DNA of 64,000 nucleotides from Lytechinus pictus (taxonomy: Eukaryota; Echinodermata; Echinoidea; Temnopleuroida; Toxopneustidae): the NCBI RefSeq assembly GCF_037042905.1, contig NC_087251.1, positions 34,017,001 to 34,081,000 on the forward strand, given 5' to 3'. Below the pieces are notes generated by a model that was not told where the DNA came from, ran no database searches, and worked only from the letters and a program-made list of their open reading frames with translations. The position numbers and the translations under genes are program-made. This document shows, piece after piece, positions 1 through 11,720 of the stretch (positions are counted from its first letter, which is position 1; each line of letters opens with the position of its first letter).

Positions 1-59
1 GCAGTTATCATCAGCCACAATATTATCCCTTGGACCACCCAGAAGGAAAAACCAGTAAG

Positions 60-605
60 ACCAGTAAGAATTTTTACTGGTTTCCAGTAGAATTTTACTG
101 GTTTCCAGTATATTTTTACTGGGCCAGTTGATTTTTAACTGGACCAGTAAAAATAAACTGGAGACCAGTTCGAACAATTGCATTTCAGTTGAAGCAATTA
201 GTAATACCAGTTAAATTGTTTTTCATCAAACTGGTGTTTCTGGTCCAATAAATGGTTTCCAGTAGATTTCTACTGGTTTCCAGTATATGTTTACTGGACC
301 AGTTGATTTTTAACTGGACTAGTAAAAATCAACTGGAGACCAGTTCCAACAATTGCATTTCAGTTGAAGCAATTAGTAATACCAGTTAAATTGTTTTTCA
401 TCAAACTGGTGTTTCTGGTCCAATAAATGGTTTCCAGTAGATTTTACTGGAGTTCCAGTATATGTTTACTGGACCAGTTGATTTTTAACTGGACCAGTAA
501 AAATCAACTGGAGACCAGTTCAAACAATTGCATTCCAGTTGAAGCAAAGTAGTAATACCAGTTAAATTGTTTTTCATCAAACTGGTGTTACTGGTCCAAT
601 AAATA
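60..605. repeat. Tandem repeat, period 175 bp, about three copies
   Basis: The phrase CCAGTTGATTTTTAACTGGA recurs, with small changes, at 124, 299 and 474, so the period is exactly 175 bp. Each unit contains several ACCAGT and ACTGGT hexamers in both orientations, so single strands could fold locally. Copies differ by only a few bases or short indels. The array lies inside the left part of the element spanning 30-7609. Confidence 0.85.
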
Positions 606-667
606 ATGACTTTATTTCAAGTCAGATCATTTGACGAATTATGGAAAATGAATCTTGCAATTCAGAG

Positions 668-836
668 AAACTTATTATCGTTATTATTGTTATCATCATT
701 CTTCTTATAATTATCATAGTTATTATTATTATGATTATTATGATCATTGTTGTCATTCTTATTACTGTTATCATTGTTATCGATATTGTAATAATTATTA
801 TTAATATTATCATAATTATCAAGTATTAACATTATC
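668..836. repeat. AT-rich trinucleotide-like microsatellite
   Basis: An impure run of ATT/ATC/GTT trinucleotides. It opens long Ile/Met-rich reading frames on both strands that are composition artefacts, not genes. Confidence 0.85.
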
Positions 837-1069
837 ATTAAAATAATTATTTCCTTTAATTATAATTAAGATCAAAGCAAGATATATTCCTCTGATATAG
901 TCAACTGGTCTAAAGTAATTCATTGTTTGAAATTGAACTGGTCAAGACCAGTAATACCAGTAATTCTGATGATGCTGATCACGCGGTTTACCTCATTTGC
1001 ATATTTCCTATTTTAAAAAGGAAAATCAGGATTTAGAATGGAATATCCTTGCAATGGCACTCATTGTTG

Positions 1070-1946
1070 TTTAGGAAATTGACAAAGCCGATCTCCTAAT
1101 ATTTATATAAAAGTTAGGTCCTACCTTAATTCTTGCTCGCCAGAAGATAGAATGGGATCCAGCCGCTCAGAATCTCAGATAAATTGCACAAATCCGTGAA
1201 TAGAAATATATACACTTCACAATTTCAAATAGATTAGAAAAAGGGATAGATGTCACAAAATGTCTCGCGAAGTAATGAGCTCATTAAATATGCAGAGAAT
1301 ATAGACTTCGAAGGAGTGGAAGTGACGGTAAGGAATAAGATTGGAAAATGCAGAGAAATAATTAAGTATAAGTTGATCCTCCACAAGATTTGATTCAATC
1401 CTCACTAGCAGCTGGATGAGATGGTCAGCATGAGTGGACAGGACGAAGGCAGAGAGTAGAGTGATGATGTGGTAGAGAAGACAAGTTGTTTTTACCAACA
1501 TCAGAAAAGATGAGACAAAGAAATAAGCGCCAAAAAAAGGGGCAAAACAAAGTTGAAAAGAACAAAGAAGAGAGAAGCAGACTGTGAGAAAAGCAAACAT
1601 GCAAGCATCTCTGTAGTGATGTTGTATATACCTGCAAGTTCATTGCAATAAACAAGGAACAATGAAAGGATGTTTGCTCCAAGTCTAGGAACAAAAGAAA
1701 GGTTGTTTCTCAATATAAGAATGTGTTTGCCAAGTAGATTTGGGCAGGAAATGAATTGCCTTGTTCTGTGAATGTAGAGTATTGTGGTACATACACATGG
1801 CGTGAACAAGTGAGAATATATGAAATTGGAAATAAAAGAAAGAATTTATATACATATACAGAATGTAGAAATATAAATGAAAATATATACAAGGAAAGAA
1901 TATATAGATGTAGATATATATAAAGAGATATAGTCAAGTCACTACA
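1070..1946 (-). repeat. 3' LTR of the Gypsy element
   Basis: Direct repeat of 6265-7141 with the same length. Read on the minus strand it begins TGTAGTGACTTGAC and ends CCTAAA. Since the element is on the minus strand, this low-coordinate copy is the 3' LTR. The open frames inside it on either strand have no protein-like features. Confidence 0.93.
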
Positions 1947-1960
1947 GTAGCTCCCCCCTA
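1947..1960 (-). other. Polypurine tract of the Gypsy element
   Basis: On the minus strand TAGGGGGGAGCTAC abuts the start of the 3' LTR, the expected position of the plus-strand DNA primer in reverse transcription. Confidence 0.75.
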
Positions 1961-2077
1961 GATTTGTACCGAATAGAAATGTAGTATCAAATCGACAAAG
2001 GAAAGTAAAAGGGAACTTGGCTATATAAAACAAGAGAATAAAAGGAGTGGAAACACTAGTGAATTTTGAGACATGTT

Positions 2078-2656
2078 TCAACCGTCTCCGAAAAATTGAA
2101 TGAACTTGGCAGGAAACCTGACATGGCGACCAGAACGGGTCTTACGAATTTCGGGAGGCATATGCTTGTCATCAGGATCCCCTGCCAAGTCCGTGGAGTT
2201 GGATTGTTGATGAACTTGGTCAGGTGGATCTTGATGATGAAATGGAGTGGTAGCCTCCTGCTCGATGAAAGCCGGTTTCAGTCTGTCGACACTGACATTT
2301 TCATGTTTACCATTATAATCTATGCTAAAATACTTGTCAGTGCGACGGATGACTCGGAAGGGTCCTCTGTATGGAGGTTGCAATGGCTTTGTAACAGCAT
2401 CATCTCGTAGAAAGATGTGAGATGAAGAATGCAGTTCAGGATGTACCTGTGTTCGAGTTTGCTGTTTTCGAGTAGGAGTGGGATGTAATTCCCGCATCAT
2501 TCTCTTTAGTCTGTGGGCATAGTTAGATGGGTCATCGGCAGAATCAATTTGTGAAGGAGCTACAAATTGTGCAGGTAGAGTGACTGTAGTCCCAAACACA
2601 AGTTCTGCAGCAGAGCATCCAATGTCCGCCTTGATTGCTGTGCGTATACCTAGCAA
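2078..2656 (-). pseudogene. Displaced 3' part of Gypsy pol (integrase C-terminal region)
   Basis: This 192-codon frame continues the integrase after a one-base frame change near 2680-2700. It begins with the end of the catalytic core (motif near ADIGCSAAELVFG) and contains a GPY/F-type module, around residues 128-165, with GPF followed by an alternating hydrophobic pattern and VDRLKPAF. That module is typical of Ty3/Gypsy integrases and helps choose insertion sites. The tail is basic (KTRSGRHVRFP). As it stands it lacks a start codon and would not be joined to pol without a shift of frame. A sequencing or assembly indel is an alternative to a real mutation. Confidence 0.85.
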
Positions 2657-2658
2657 GA

Positions 2659-5280
2659 CTAAAGGGAGTGACTCGGTCCAATTCGGACCTTGTTATGAGC
2701 TTTGAGAGAAGCTTTAAGTTGGCGGTGAAAACGCTCCACTAAACCATTTGCGGCAGGATGGTATGCTGTTGTGCGGATGCGTTTAGTGCCGAGGAGGTTG
2801 GTGAGTGAAAGGAAAAGTGCCGACTCAAATTGCCTACCTCTGTCTGTTGTGATGGTAGTAGGTGCACCAAACACTGCTACCCATCTGGCCACAAATGCTC
2901 GCGCTACCGTCTCCGCAGTGATGTCTGGGATAGGGATAGCTTCTGGCCATCTGGTGTAGCGATCAACACAAGTAAGAAGATAATTGTTACCCTCTGATGA
3001 AGGAAGCGGGCCAACAAGATCAATGTGCACATGAGAGAAGCGTGCATCAGGTGAAGTGAAAGTACCAAGTGGTGCTTTGGTGTGCCGATGTACTTTACAC
3101 TTTTGACATTCGAGGCATGTTTTGGCCCATTTTCTGACATCAGCGTTGATGCTAGGCCAAACAAAGCGCTCTGTAATGAGCTTTTGAGTAGCTCTGATTC
3201 CTGGATGAGAAAGTCCATGAAGGGAATCAAAAATAGCTCTTCTGTGTTTGACTGGTATCAAAGGCCTGGCAGTACCAGTTGATATATCGCACAGAATGGT
3301 AGTGGTAGAACCTGGGAGAGCAATTGACTTGAGTTGAAGTGAGGAATCTTTCAACTCAGTTTCATCTTCCTGATCCTTTGCGATGGCCGCAAAGTCTATG
3401 ATTGAGGAAGAATCAACTCTGTCGATATACAGACGAGAGAGGGCGTCTGCTGCTGTGTTCTCCTTACCTGAAATGTGCTGTATATCAGAAGTGAACTGAG
3501 AAATGAAATCGAGTTGTCGGATTTCACGTGGCGAATGCCTATCCGGTTTCGATTTGAGTGCATGGGTAAGAGGTTTGTGGTCAGTGTAGATAGTAAATGA
3601 CCTACCTTCAAGAAGATGGCGAAAGTGCTTGATACCCAGATATGCTGCAAGCAACTCCCTACCAAAAGTGCTGTATTTGGTTTCAGCGGGTTGTAACCTC
3701 TTAGAGAAGAAAGCCAGAGGTTGCCAAACTCCATCTACTCGTTGTTGGATAGCTCCCCCAACTCCTTCGTCGGAAGCGTCGACTAGTAGGCACAAGGGAA
3801 CATCAGTGCGAGGGTGCACAAGAACCGTAGAGTTAGCCAATTGATCTTTAGCATGATTGAAAGCAAGAAGCTCTTTCTCTCCAAGATCAATTGGCATGTT
3901 CTTTTTTGTTCTGTTTTTCAACAGATCAGTCAGTGGTTGCAGCACCTCTGCACAACGAGGAATGAATCGCCTGTAGAAGTTTATCAATCCCAGGAATTCT
4001 CGAAGTTTGGTGAGTGACGTAGGTGCGGGAAAATCACGGATGATTTTCACTTTGTCGCTAAGAGGGCGGATTCCGGTGTTGTCCACCATATGTCCGAGAA
4101 AAGATAGCGATGAAGCACCAAACTGACATTTCGAGGGATTGACAATGATGCCATACTCCTGCAGGCGATCGAATAGCAGACGGACGTGTGTCTCATGTTC
4201 ATCCTTAGAGGAACTGGCTACCAGTATATCATCCAGATAAACATAGACAAATGGCAGGCCGCGAATGACAGTGTCCATCAATCGCTGGAACGTTTGCGCT
4301 GCATTCCTAAGGCCGAATGGCATTCGAACGAATTCGAATAAGCCGAATGGAGTGGTCACGGCAGTCTTGTGAATGTCGCTAGGCTCGACTGGGATCTGAT
4401 GATATGCCCTAACGAGATCAATTTTCGAAAAAATTGTCTTACCTGCAAGAGTTGAAGAGAAATCTTGCAAGTGTGGGATAGGGTATCGATCCGGCACTGT
4501 GCGAGCGTTGAGCAAGCGATAATCACCACAAGGCCGCCAGTCCCCTGGCGTTTTCTTGGGAACCATGTGCAATGGACTTGACCAGTTGCTCTCAGATTGT
4601 CGGATAATGCCAAGTTCAAGCATGTGCTCAAACTCTGCCTGGGCAATTCTCTGACGATCTGGAGCAAGACGACGAGGGCGCGCTGCCGCGGGCGGGCCTC
4701 GAGTTGGGATGTGATGCGTGGTAGTATGTTTCACTTCTGAGTGCTTGTAAACCGGTCGTGTGATATCCGGATACTGACGGAGAATGGAGTGAAACCGCTC
4801 CGATGAGTCATGTTGAACATACATCGGGCTAATGGTACCAGTATATGAACCACATCCCTGGACTGTAAGAGTGGTCGTGGTGTCTATCAATCGGCGGTGT
4901 TTGATATCCACCAACAGTCCAAACTGGTCAAGAAAATCGGCACCCAAAATCGGCGTAGGTATGTCTGTCACAACAAATATCCAGCGGAAAACACGCCGTA
5001 AACCGAGATCAAGTGTGAAAGACTTTTGTCCGAAAGTCTTGATTGGTGATCGATTTACAGCCTGTAGTTGGATATTTGTCGCGTCAACCCTAGCCGGTTT
5101 TCCCAATTTTGAATGAGGGAAAATGCTCACCTCAGCACCTGTGTCGACGAGATAGCGTGTACCAGTGTACTTATCGTTGACAAAGAAAAGGCGACTGGGT
5201 TGGGTGCTGCCAAGGGGGTTAGTCGCCGCTATTCCTTGGCGGGGTCGTTTCCCTGGGCCTGTCTTGCTGAGAAAGAGCAA
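2659..5280 (-). CDS. pol: Gypsy pol polyprotein: protease, RT, RNase H, integrase
   Basis: An 873-codon open frame that copies and integrates the element. The aspartic protease carries DTGA at residues 46-49. The reverse transcriptase has [13 protein letters not shown] at 284-296 and the catalytic YLDD at 348-351. RNase H has D501, TDHKP at 566-570 and DALSR at 612-616. The integrase has an HHCC zinc-binding region (H688, H692, C722, C725) and the D754, D813, E849 triad. There is no ATG at the front: the frame overlaps the end of gag (5229-5280) and lies in the -1 frame relative to it, so a -1 ribosomal frameshift is the likely route of expression. The frame ends early at 2659 because of an indel; the rest of the integrase follows at 2078-2656 in another frame. 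Confidence 0.95.
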   Translation of the reverse strand: MLFLSKTGPGKRPRQGIAATNPLGSTQPSRLFFVNDKYTGTRYLVDTGAEVSIFPHSKLGKPARVDATNIQLQAVNRSPIKTFGQKSFTLDLGLRRVFRWIFVVTDIPTPILGADFLDQFGLLVDIKHRRLIDTTTTLTVQGCGSYTGTISPMYVQHDSSERFHSILRQYPDITRPVYKHSEVKHTTTHHIPTRGPPAAARPRRLAPDRQRIAQAEFEHMLELGIIRQSESNWSSPLHMVPKKTPGDWRPCGDYRLLNARTVPDRYPIPHLQDFSSTLAGKTIFSKIDLVRAYHQIPVEPSDIHKTAVTTPFGLFEFVRMPFGLRNAAQTFQRLMDTVIRGLPFVYVYLDDILVASSSKDEHETHVRLLFDRLQEYGIIVNPSKCQFGASSLSFLGHMVDNTGIRPLSDKVKIIRDFPAPTSLTKLREFLGLINFYRRFIPRCAEVLQPLTDLLKNRTKKNMPIDLGEKELLAFNHAKDQLANSTVLVHPRTDVPLCLLVDASDEGVGGAIQQRVDGVWQPLAFFSKRLQPAETKYSTFGRELLAAYLGIKHFRHLLEGRSFTIYTDHKPLTHALKSKPDRHSPREIRQLDFISQFTSDIQHISGKENTAADALSRLYIDRVDSSSIIDFAAIAKDQEDETELKDSSLQLKSIALPGSTTTILCDISTGTARPLIPVKHRRAIFDSLHGLSHPGIRATQKLITERFVWPSINADVRKWAKTCLECQKCKVHRHTKAPLGTFTSPDARFSHVHIDLVGPLPSSEGNNYLLTCVDRYTRWPEAIPIPDITAETVARAFVARWVAVFGAPTTITTDRGRQFESALFLSLTNLLGTKRIRTTAYHPAANGLVERFHRQLKASLKAHNKVRIGPSHSL

Positions 5281-6125
5281 GGACTAATGCACTTTTGAGC
5301 ACTGCTCCCATATTTCCAGTGATACCAGCACTGGGCACCTGCATGCTGTTCACTGCGATGCGGGCTGCGCGAAACTGATTGTGGGCGCTTAATCGAGTCC
5401 TTCGACTTGCGCTGTCGACTGCGACCTCTCTCGCGGTTATCCAGCATGGAGCAGGTTAATGCTCGAACTTGCATTGTGAGCTGGTCCACCTGTGCAGAGA
5501 GCTGGTCGACTTTAGTTTCGTGCGTGGGGAGTGGAGGGGGTTGTGATGGCGCCAACTTAGATTGAATGTTGGATATAGTTGGGCCGGCAACTTCAACAAT
5601 TTTGTCCGCAAGCGCCGCTAAGTCCACCAAACTCACCCCATCGCTTGATGCGGCTAGGATGACCTGCACGTTGGTGGGCAAGCGTTGCAAAAATAATTGC
5701 CGAAAAATTGAATCCTCCATTGTGCTCGTCCCCATCAATTGCTGCATCCGCCGGAGGAGTTGCGACGGCGACTTGTCTCCGAGCTCCTCTCCTGACAGCA
5801 GCCGATTGAGGCGCGTCTGCTCGGAGACGGTCGTTCGCTTGACCAGTGCAGCTTTTAATTTTTGATAGGGGTTGTCACCCGGGATAGCAGTAATGATATC
5901 CCTCACCTCCATAGCTACCTCTTGTTGTAGTGAGGCAACTACATAATTGAATTTAGTGATTTCGGCGGTAATACCCTTTGTGTGAAATTGGGCCTCCACC
6001 TGAACGAACCAAATTTCTGGGTCATTTGCCCAGAATGGTGGGAGCTTAATGCTCACCGGAGCAATAGAGGGTGATACTGGAGAAAGATTAGATTCAGGAG
6101 TAGAGGAAACATTAGGAGTAGTCAT
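5229..6125 (-). CDS. gag: Gypsy gag-like structural protein
   Basis: About 298 residues from the first ATG (6125), which lies about 140 bases after the primer-binding site. The N-terminal part has the [18 protein letters not shown] segment common in gags of invertebrate Gypsy elements. A heptad-like stretch ([18 protein letters not shown]) follows, then a basic RS-rich linker. The C terminus has a single Cys/His cluster ([14 protein letters not shown]...C), which resembles but is not a standard CCHC knuckle. It would package element RNA in cytoplasmic particles. Its end overlaps pol by about 50 bases. The frame is uninterrupted. Confidence 0.88.
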   Translation of the reverse strand: MTTPNVSSTPESNLSPVSPSIAPVSIKLPPFWANDPEIWFVQVEAQFHTKGITAEITKFNYVVASLQQEVAMEVRDIITAIPGDNPYQKLKAALVKRTTVSEQTRLNRLLSGEELGDKSPSQLLRRMQQLMGTSTMEDSIFRQLFLQRLPTNVQVILAASSDGVSLVDLAALADKIVEVAGPTISNIQSKLAPSQPPPLPTHETKVDQLSAQVDQLTMQVRALTCSMLDNRERGRSRQRKSKDSIKRPQSVSRSPHRSEQHAGAQCWYHWKYGSSAQKCISPCSFSARQAQGNDPAKE

Positions 6126-6247
6126 GTTGTAGAGTAAAGAAAAAAATTGAGAAGTAGAAAGGAAACAAAATAGTGAAGTGAGAAGCAAGAATAGCGAAGT
6201 GAGAGAAATGAATAAAGGGCGATAAAAGAAAATTAAGGATTCAGGAT

Positions 6248-6263
6248 CACGTCGGGGTCACCA
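6248..6263 (-). other. Primer-binding site of the Gypsy element
   Basis: On the minus strand TGGTGACCCCGACGTG lies one base inside the 5' LTR. The leading TGG matches the CCA end of a tRNA. I cannot name the tRNA from the sequence. Confidence 0.8.
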
Positions 6264-6264
6264 G

Positions 6265-7141
6265 TTTAGGAAATTGGCAAAGCCGATCTCCTAATATTTA
6301 TATAAAAGTTAGGTCCTACCTTAATTCTTGCTCGCCAGAAGATAGAATGGGATCCAGCCGCTCAGAATCTCAGATAAATTGCACAAATCCGTGAATAGAA
6401 ATATATACACTTCACAATTTCAAATAGATTAGAAAAAGGGATAGATGTCACAAAATGTCTCGCGAAGTAATGAGCTCATTAAATATGCAGAGAATATAGA
6501 CTTCGAAGGAGTGGAAGTGACGGTAAGGAATAAGATTGGAAAATGCAGAGAAATAATTAAGTATAAGTTGATCCTCCACAAGATTTGATTCAATCCTCAC
6601 TAGCAGCTGGATGAGATGGTCAGCATGAGTGGACAGGACGAAGGCAGAGAGTAGAGTGATGATGTGGTAGAGAAGACAAGTTGTTTTTACCAACATCAGA
6701 AAAGATGAGACAAAGAAATAAGCGCCAAAAAAAGGGGCAAAACAAAGTTGAAAAGAACAAAGAAGAGAGAAGCAGACTGTGAGAAAAGCAAACATGCAAG
6801 CATCTCTGTAGTGATGTTGTATATACCTGCAAGTTCATTGCAATAAACAAGGAACAATGAAAGGATGTTTGCTCCAAGTCTAGGAACAAAAGAAAGTTTT
6901 TTTCTCAATATAAGAATGTGTTTGCCAAGTAGATTTGGGCAGGAAATGAATTGCCTTGTTCTGTGAATGTAGAGTATTGTGGTACATACACATGGCGTGA
7001 ACAAGTGAGAATATATGAAATTGGAAATAAAAGAAAGAATTTATATACATATACAGAATGTAGAAATATAAATGAAAATATATACAAGGAAAGAATATAT
7101 AGATGTAGATATATATAAAGAGATATAGTCAAGTCACTACA
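6265..7141 (-). repeat. 5' LTR of the Gypsy element
   Basis: Same length as, and three mismatches from, the copy at 1070-1946. On the minus strand it would hold the promoter. A TATA-like stretch (TTTTATATAAATATT, complement of about 6292-6306) lies near its inner end and may be the core promoter, though several other AT-rich stretches exist. Confidence 0.93.
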
Positions 7142-7304
7142 GTTGTTTAAAAACTTTTCAAATAAGTGTATGAACTAATTCACAATGGAAATATGTAATT
7201 TCATTTATCACATTTAAAATAACAGCAGAAAGATTAATTTACTAACCATCTTTTCCATCACATTTCACTGACCATGGTATATAACAAACCAAATGCATGT
7301 AATA

Positions 7305-7596
7305 AATTGATCCAGTAAGACCAGTACGAGGACCAGTTCGAGGACCAGTCAGACCAGTAGAAAATACCAGTAAAGACCAGCTTGAATTGGATACCAGTAT
7401 GAAGACCAGTAACAACCACCAGAAACAAGACCAGTATAAAATTCCAGTAATTCAAGACCAGTTTAATTTTTAACAGGACCAGTAAAATTTTAACTGGACC
7501 AGTATGACCAGTTAGACCAGTAAACCGATGTTCCAATTTCCAGAGTTACCAGTTAAAATTATACTGGTCTAACTGGAACTGGTTTTTCCTTCTGGG
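7305..7596. repeat. ACCAGT-rich right arm of the outer DNA element
   Basis: Some two dozen copies of CCAGT or ACTGG, most in ACCAGT orientation, at irregular spacing of about 8-20 bp, ending in the inverted terminal sequence ACTGGTTTTTCCTTCTGGG. It mirrors the composition of 60-605 but not its 175-bp order. Confidence 0.8.
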
Positions 7597-7749
7597 CAGT
7601 AGGTCCATGATTATCCCAACACTGTGGCCCTCAACCTTCTCCACAAGGACCAGGTGAAGAGATATGGGGGTCGATCGTAAGCCCATCCAAGGAGATGGAT
7701 AAGGTGGCCCGGTGCATAATCATCCCAGAAATAAACCAATTAATGCTGT

Positions 7750-8430
7750 CGAATAAAGCCCTGGATAATGTTTTTCTTCTCCTCTTCTTTTTCTTTTGTT
7801 TTTTCTTGGTCGTGGAACTTTTTTTTTTGGGGGGGTGGGGGCATCTCACTCCAGTGCTTGAAAATATTGCTCATATTAGCATCTTTCAGATTCTGTCTGA
7901 CCTTTCTATTTATCTCTTTCTGTCTTTCTCCCTCCTTCTCTCTCTATCTCCCTGTTGCTCTTTCCCACTCTCTTGTCTATTATGATCGCCATCATGTCAC
8001 TTTCCTTTTTTTTTAAAAGTTATTAATAATTCTTATATTTGTAATCTGCAATTTATTGTTTACTCTTTTTCCCTCCTTTCTTTTTTCCCTCTTTCCTTTA
8101 TTTTTGCTACACCCCCCTCACTATTCTCACCTTTTCACATGCTTACTCTTGCCATTCTTGCTCCCCTTTCTTGCTCCTCACCTGCTCTTCTTTTTTTTTT
8201 TTATAAATTAAATCTGTCTTATTTCATGCATCTGCTCATTCTTTTTCTTTTTATACTATTATTGCATTTTAAACATAGTGTATTTTTTTTCTTCTTTAAT
8301 GGTCACTGCATGTTATGTATTTATTTATTTCTCTGTTATGTATTTTAAAAAAATGTAAACTCACATTGTTAGTCCTCTGACTTTTTGATGAGTATTGTTT
8401 AATAAAACCGAATTGAATTGAATTGAATAT
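7750..8430 (+). mobile_element. 3' end of a truncated LINE
   Basis: A pyrimidine-rich stretch like the 3' untranslated region of the complete LINE at 40990-41540, ending in AATAAAACC followed by GAATT repeats (8401-8428). A polyadenylation-like signal followed by short tandem repeats is the usual tail of CR1/Jockey-group LINEs. No reverse transcriptase sequence remains. The left edge is a guess. Confidence 0.5.
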
Positions 8431-8718
8431 GCTGTTGATGTGTTTCTGTGAAATGGTTTGAACAGGTAGCAGATTGTACCTTGCATTTTTAATAGACATT
8501 ATATCGGAACGATGCCTTGTCCAAAATACTTTAAGATCCAGACTGGACCCGAAAATGAAATTGATAAATTATATACCAATCGAAAGCTTATAAGCTACTA
8601 AATACACCAAGGTATGCTTTATGCATTTTCACCGCTTCCCAGCTGAGTATTTTGCTTAAGAATATTCCAATTATCGGGTTTCGAACCCCGCTTAGAAAAT
8701 AGGCTTTATTGTGCTTTT

Positions 8719-9231
8719 CACCTGCCTCGAGACCGTGACGTCACGTTGTGTAAGAAGCGTCGTGATTCCATAGGTTTGTACACAGAAAAACTGGGTGATT
8801 TTTTTGCTTTCCAGATAACGCATTTCATTCTCTTCACTTCTATCACAGAGGGATATCACATATATTTTTACCCACAAGCTTGAATTTATGAAATCTGCAG
8901 TTTTGAAATAGTTTTTGCAATATTTTATTTCCTGCTTATTTGGCGCAGATTTCAATTCTAGGCTGCATTTAGATTATGTATAACAACTTTTCCTGACATA
9001 GCAATTTAGGCCCAATAAGAGCCAAACAAAGAAATCACAAAAAAGGTAGTGAATAGTTGTAGGTTTACAACAATTTGAACAGTGAATAATTTTGAGCGCC
9101 ATTTTCATCTGAAAACGAAAAAAAAAAATGGATTCATAACATGGAAATGGAAGAAAATACCCAATGCTTTTGTCCACAAACCTATGGAATCACAACCCTC
9201 CTGACACAACGTGACGTCATCATTTCCAGGC
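8719..9231. mobile_element. Inverted-repeat (MITE-like) element
   Basis: Two arms of roughly 65 bp are inverted copies: ACGTTGTGT and GTGATTCCATAGGTTTGT occur at about 8741-8795, and their complements at 9175-9225. Each arm carries TGACGTCA or near it. The approximately 380-bp centre has no reading frame of interest. I see no clear target duplication. Confidence 0.65.
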
Positions 9232-11720
9232 GACGTGGGGGTGCTCAATCGAAGCGTACTTTGGAGGAGCAGTTTCTTTGATTTTTATTTAATATTTTTA
9301 ACTATTGGAAGGAGATATATGTAATATTTTTGGTATATTCGTATTGTATGAATCATTACCTTTATTTTGATATATGATTGTTTTTACACCGGTCAGGGTC
9401 TTTAAAACTTTTATTGTATATACCTATCTTTGATAAAAAAAATAAAATAATAGCAAGACTCAACTTTAAATTACCTAAGTCAATAATGAACCACACCGAA
9501 ATTAGATGTACAAATTTCAAGCAATTAAGCCTGAAAAAAAATATGGAAATCGTCCCTGAAACGAGGTTTATATGGTCTATTTTAAGCAATGATCTAAAGG
9601 CGTTACGTATATAGGCAGTTATATTTTCGTTGAAAGAACGTTCAGCAGTTTTAACAGGCCAAATATATTTATCTCCTTTCTCCATAGATTGTAACTCGAT
9701 GAGTAATATGTTTCAACGCTTTCATCACACAATGACATTTTACACGTACCGTATTCGTTCGTCGGGACCAAACAAACCAACGTTAGCTCAACGTTTATTA
9801 GTTAATTATATCGGGGTTACTATATGCCTTAAATAGGTGATTGACTCATAAAGGAAGTATGCAATGATCATTTGACCCTCTGAAGATCGTCAACTTTGGA
9901 TAAGAGAGTTAAAGCCAAAAATCTATCATTTTCAACATTGATTAACAAAATATCATAATGTACCAGAAAATGGATTATATATATATATATATATGTATAT
10001 ATATAATCGTAAATGATGGCCGGTGCATGGATGTTTTCTGTGTGATAAGTCATGAGTCTATTTAATGTTTAATAAGTCACGTCATATCATAAAGCCTATA
10101 TTGGAATCAACATGTATTTCTGTAATACAGTAATATAGATCATACTGGTAATCGTTATATCAACGATTATCGTTGATGACTAAAATAGTCCCGTCTCGCT
10201 TGGTGTATATAGGAAATGAAATTCGTTGTGACTTGAACATGTTGAATATAAGTGTTTCGCTCTGACGCACTGGCAGTGGCGCGGTATGCACCAAGACGGC
10301 GGGGGGGGGGGGGGGGGTTAGCATTTTTTCCTTGTCCATATGTACCCTTGCCCCCAACATTTTTAATTTGCCCTCCGACACTTGCACCCCCGCTACTGAC
10401 ATTGAATCTTACTGATTATGTAGGATATAATTATGTTCACAAATCTCGTAATTTTGGTAACATTATTGCATGGAAAATAAAACCCCAACGCCAGTACCAA
10501 TGCCAATTATGTTTACACCTTTACTTGGAATAGTTTGCAATAATGAAAAAAAGCTTAATTAAATCAATTAGATTTTGTTTAATTTTTGGTAATTCTTTTA
10601 GACATTTCGGATTGAACTGATTTTTTTTTTTTTCGGAATACTATCCCTTCTTCTCCTCCCATGCAGTCTCGATAACTTGCAGAGAATCGAAAGTTCGTAT
10701 TTTGATATTTTTAAATGTAATTATAGAGGAAGCTAAGATGATGATCATTCTATTTATAAAAATGAACCGCACATATAAAAACAAAAATCAATATAGAATA
10801 ATACATGTTTGGGATATTGCGCAATCAGTTTGTATGTTTCTACATACAAATGTCAGTATCACAAGTTGTGACGGGTTTTCTGGGGATATTACGACATGCA
10901 GCGACATTCGTTGTGTTAAGACGATAATATATCCCTATGACTAAAGCTAGCATTATGTATTTTTAACAGTCATTTAGTCATTTATATATTAATTACTCAA
11001 ATAATCCAGGAGTTAATGTATTATAGAGGGGCATATAGCCTATATAGCTTGCTTTCGTGAATGTCTTTGTTTTTGTTTTGTTGTATATTTACCCTTATCA
11101 ATATACTGTGATTGGATAGTATAAAACATAATGAAAAAAAAGTATTGTTTCCGTCACTGACCATTCGAGCTCGAATTTGTTATCACACTTTGAATAAAAC
11201 TTAATAGGTTATTTATAATTACGTAAAAATGCATGTGAAATAAAATGAAATATTCTAATTTTCTCCTCATTGTCAAGTGAAACAAAGATTAATTCCTCCC
11301 TGAACATTTGGAATTAGCATTGTTTTAATACTATATGGTTCAGGTCCTTACTGTCAAATCTGTAAAAAATGAAATATTGTATAATTCAAACAATAAAAAC
11401 CAAAAGAAAGAGTGAGTGATGAACATCATCGACTGTCTCATTTACATGTCACTGAGATGTGCATATAACTGTTTTGTGAAAAATAAGCGAAACTTTAAAA
11501 TATTATAACTTTCTTAGTTTACATCCGTTTTTGATGAAATTTTATCGTTTTGCTAGTTGGATTTTTCTCTATTTTTTCAAATCATTATTTTTCTGGAGTG
11601 GACTTGACCTTTTATAAGTCCCTCAATCTGTTTTGTTGAGCGGGTAGTCCACTTAAATCACTTTTGATGAATACCCCCTCTGAATATCAAGGAATGCAAC
11701 AGCAGATTCAGTTTCGCCAA
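9232..11720. other. No recognisable gene
   Basis: AT-rich sequence with only short frames lacking protein-like features. It contains a TA/TG microsatellite (9976-10007) and an 18-base G run near 10300 within what may be an old inverted-repeat element. Confidence 0.6.

Larger units (their letters stand above)
1070..7141 (-). mobile_element. Ty3/Gypsy LTR retrotransposon, nearly intact, minus strand
   Basis: A complete element: two 877-bp LTRs, primer-binding site, gag, pol in the order protease, reverse transcriptase, RNase H, integrase, and a polypurine tract. It is flanked by GTTG on both sides (1066-1069 and 7142-7145), a likely 4-bp target duplication; the exact boundary is ambiguous by a base or two because the LTR end resembles the target. 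The two LTRs differ at only three visible positions (one near 1079/6274 and two adjacent sites near 1700/6897), which implies recent insertion. Integrase following RNase H, together with the GPY/F-type C terminus, places it in Ty3/Gypsy. One frame break in the integrase is the only obvious coding defect. Confidence 0.95.
30..7609. mobile_element. DNA transposon with inverted ends, interrupted by a nested Gypsy element
   Basis: Seen: the two ends share CCCAGAAGGAAAAACCAGT in inverted orientation (38-56 and the complement near 7580-7596), with a further TGGACC match outside it. Both sides are flanked by the same 8 bp, ATTATCCC (22-29 and 7610-7617), as expected for a target-site duplication. 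The interior is packed with ACCAGT and its complement ACTGGT on both flanks of the Gypsy insertion (60-605 and 7305-7590). Without the Gypsy element the unit is about 1.5 kb. No transposase is visible, so it is non-autonomous. An 8-bp duplication fits the hAT, P or Mutator superfamilies; the terminal sequence does not let me choose. The two outermost ends differ by a small indel. Confidence 0.6.

Noticed and set aside
60-605. CRISPR array
   Set aside because: The units are contiguous 175-bp tandem copies without unique spacers, in animal DNA.
641-829. Ile-rich open frames on both strands
   Set aside because: They are produced by an ATT-type microsatellite and have no protein-like sequence.
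1253-2081. Overlapping minus-strand frames of 89-123 codons inside the LTR
   Set aside because: They lie entirely within the LTR, are repeated in the other LTR, and are hydrophobic low-complexity frames without family features.
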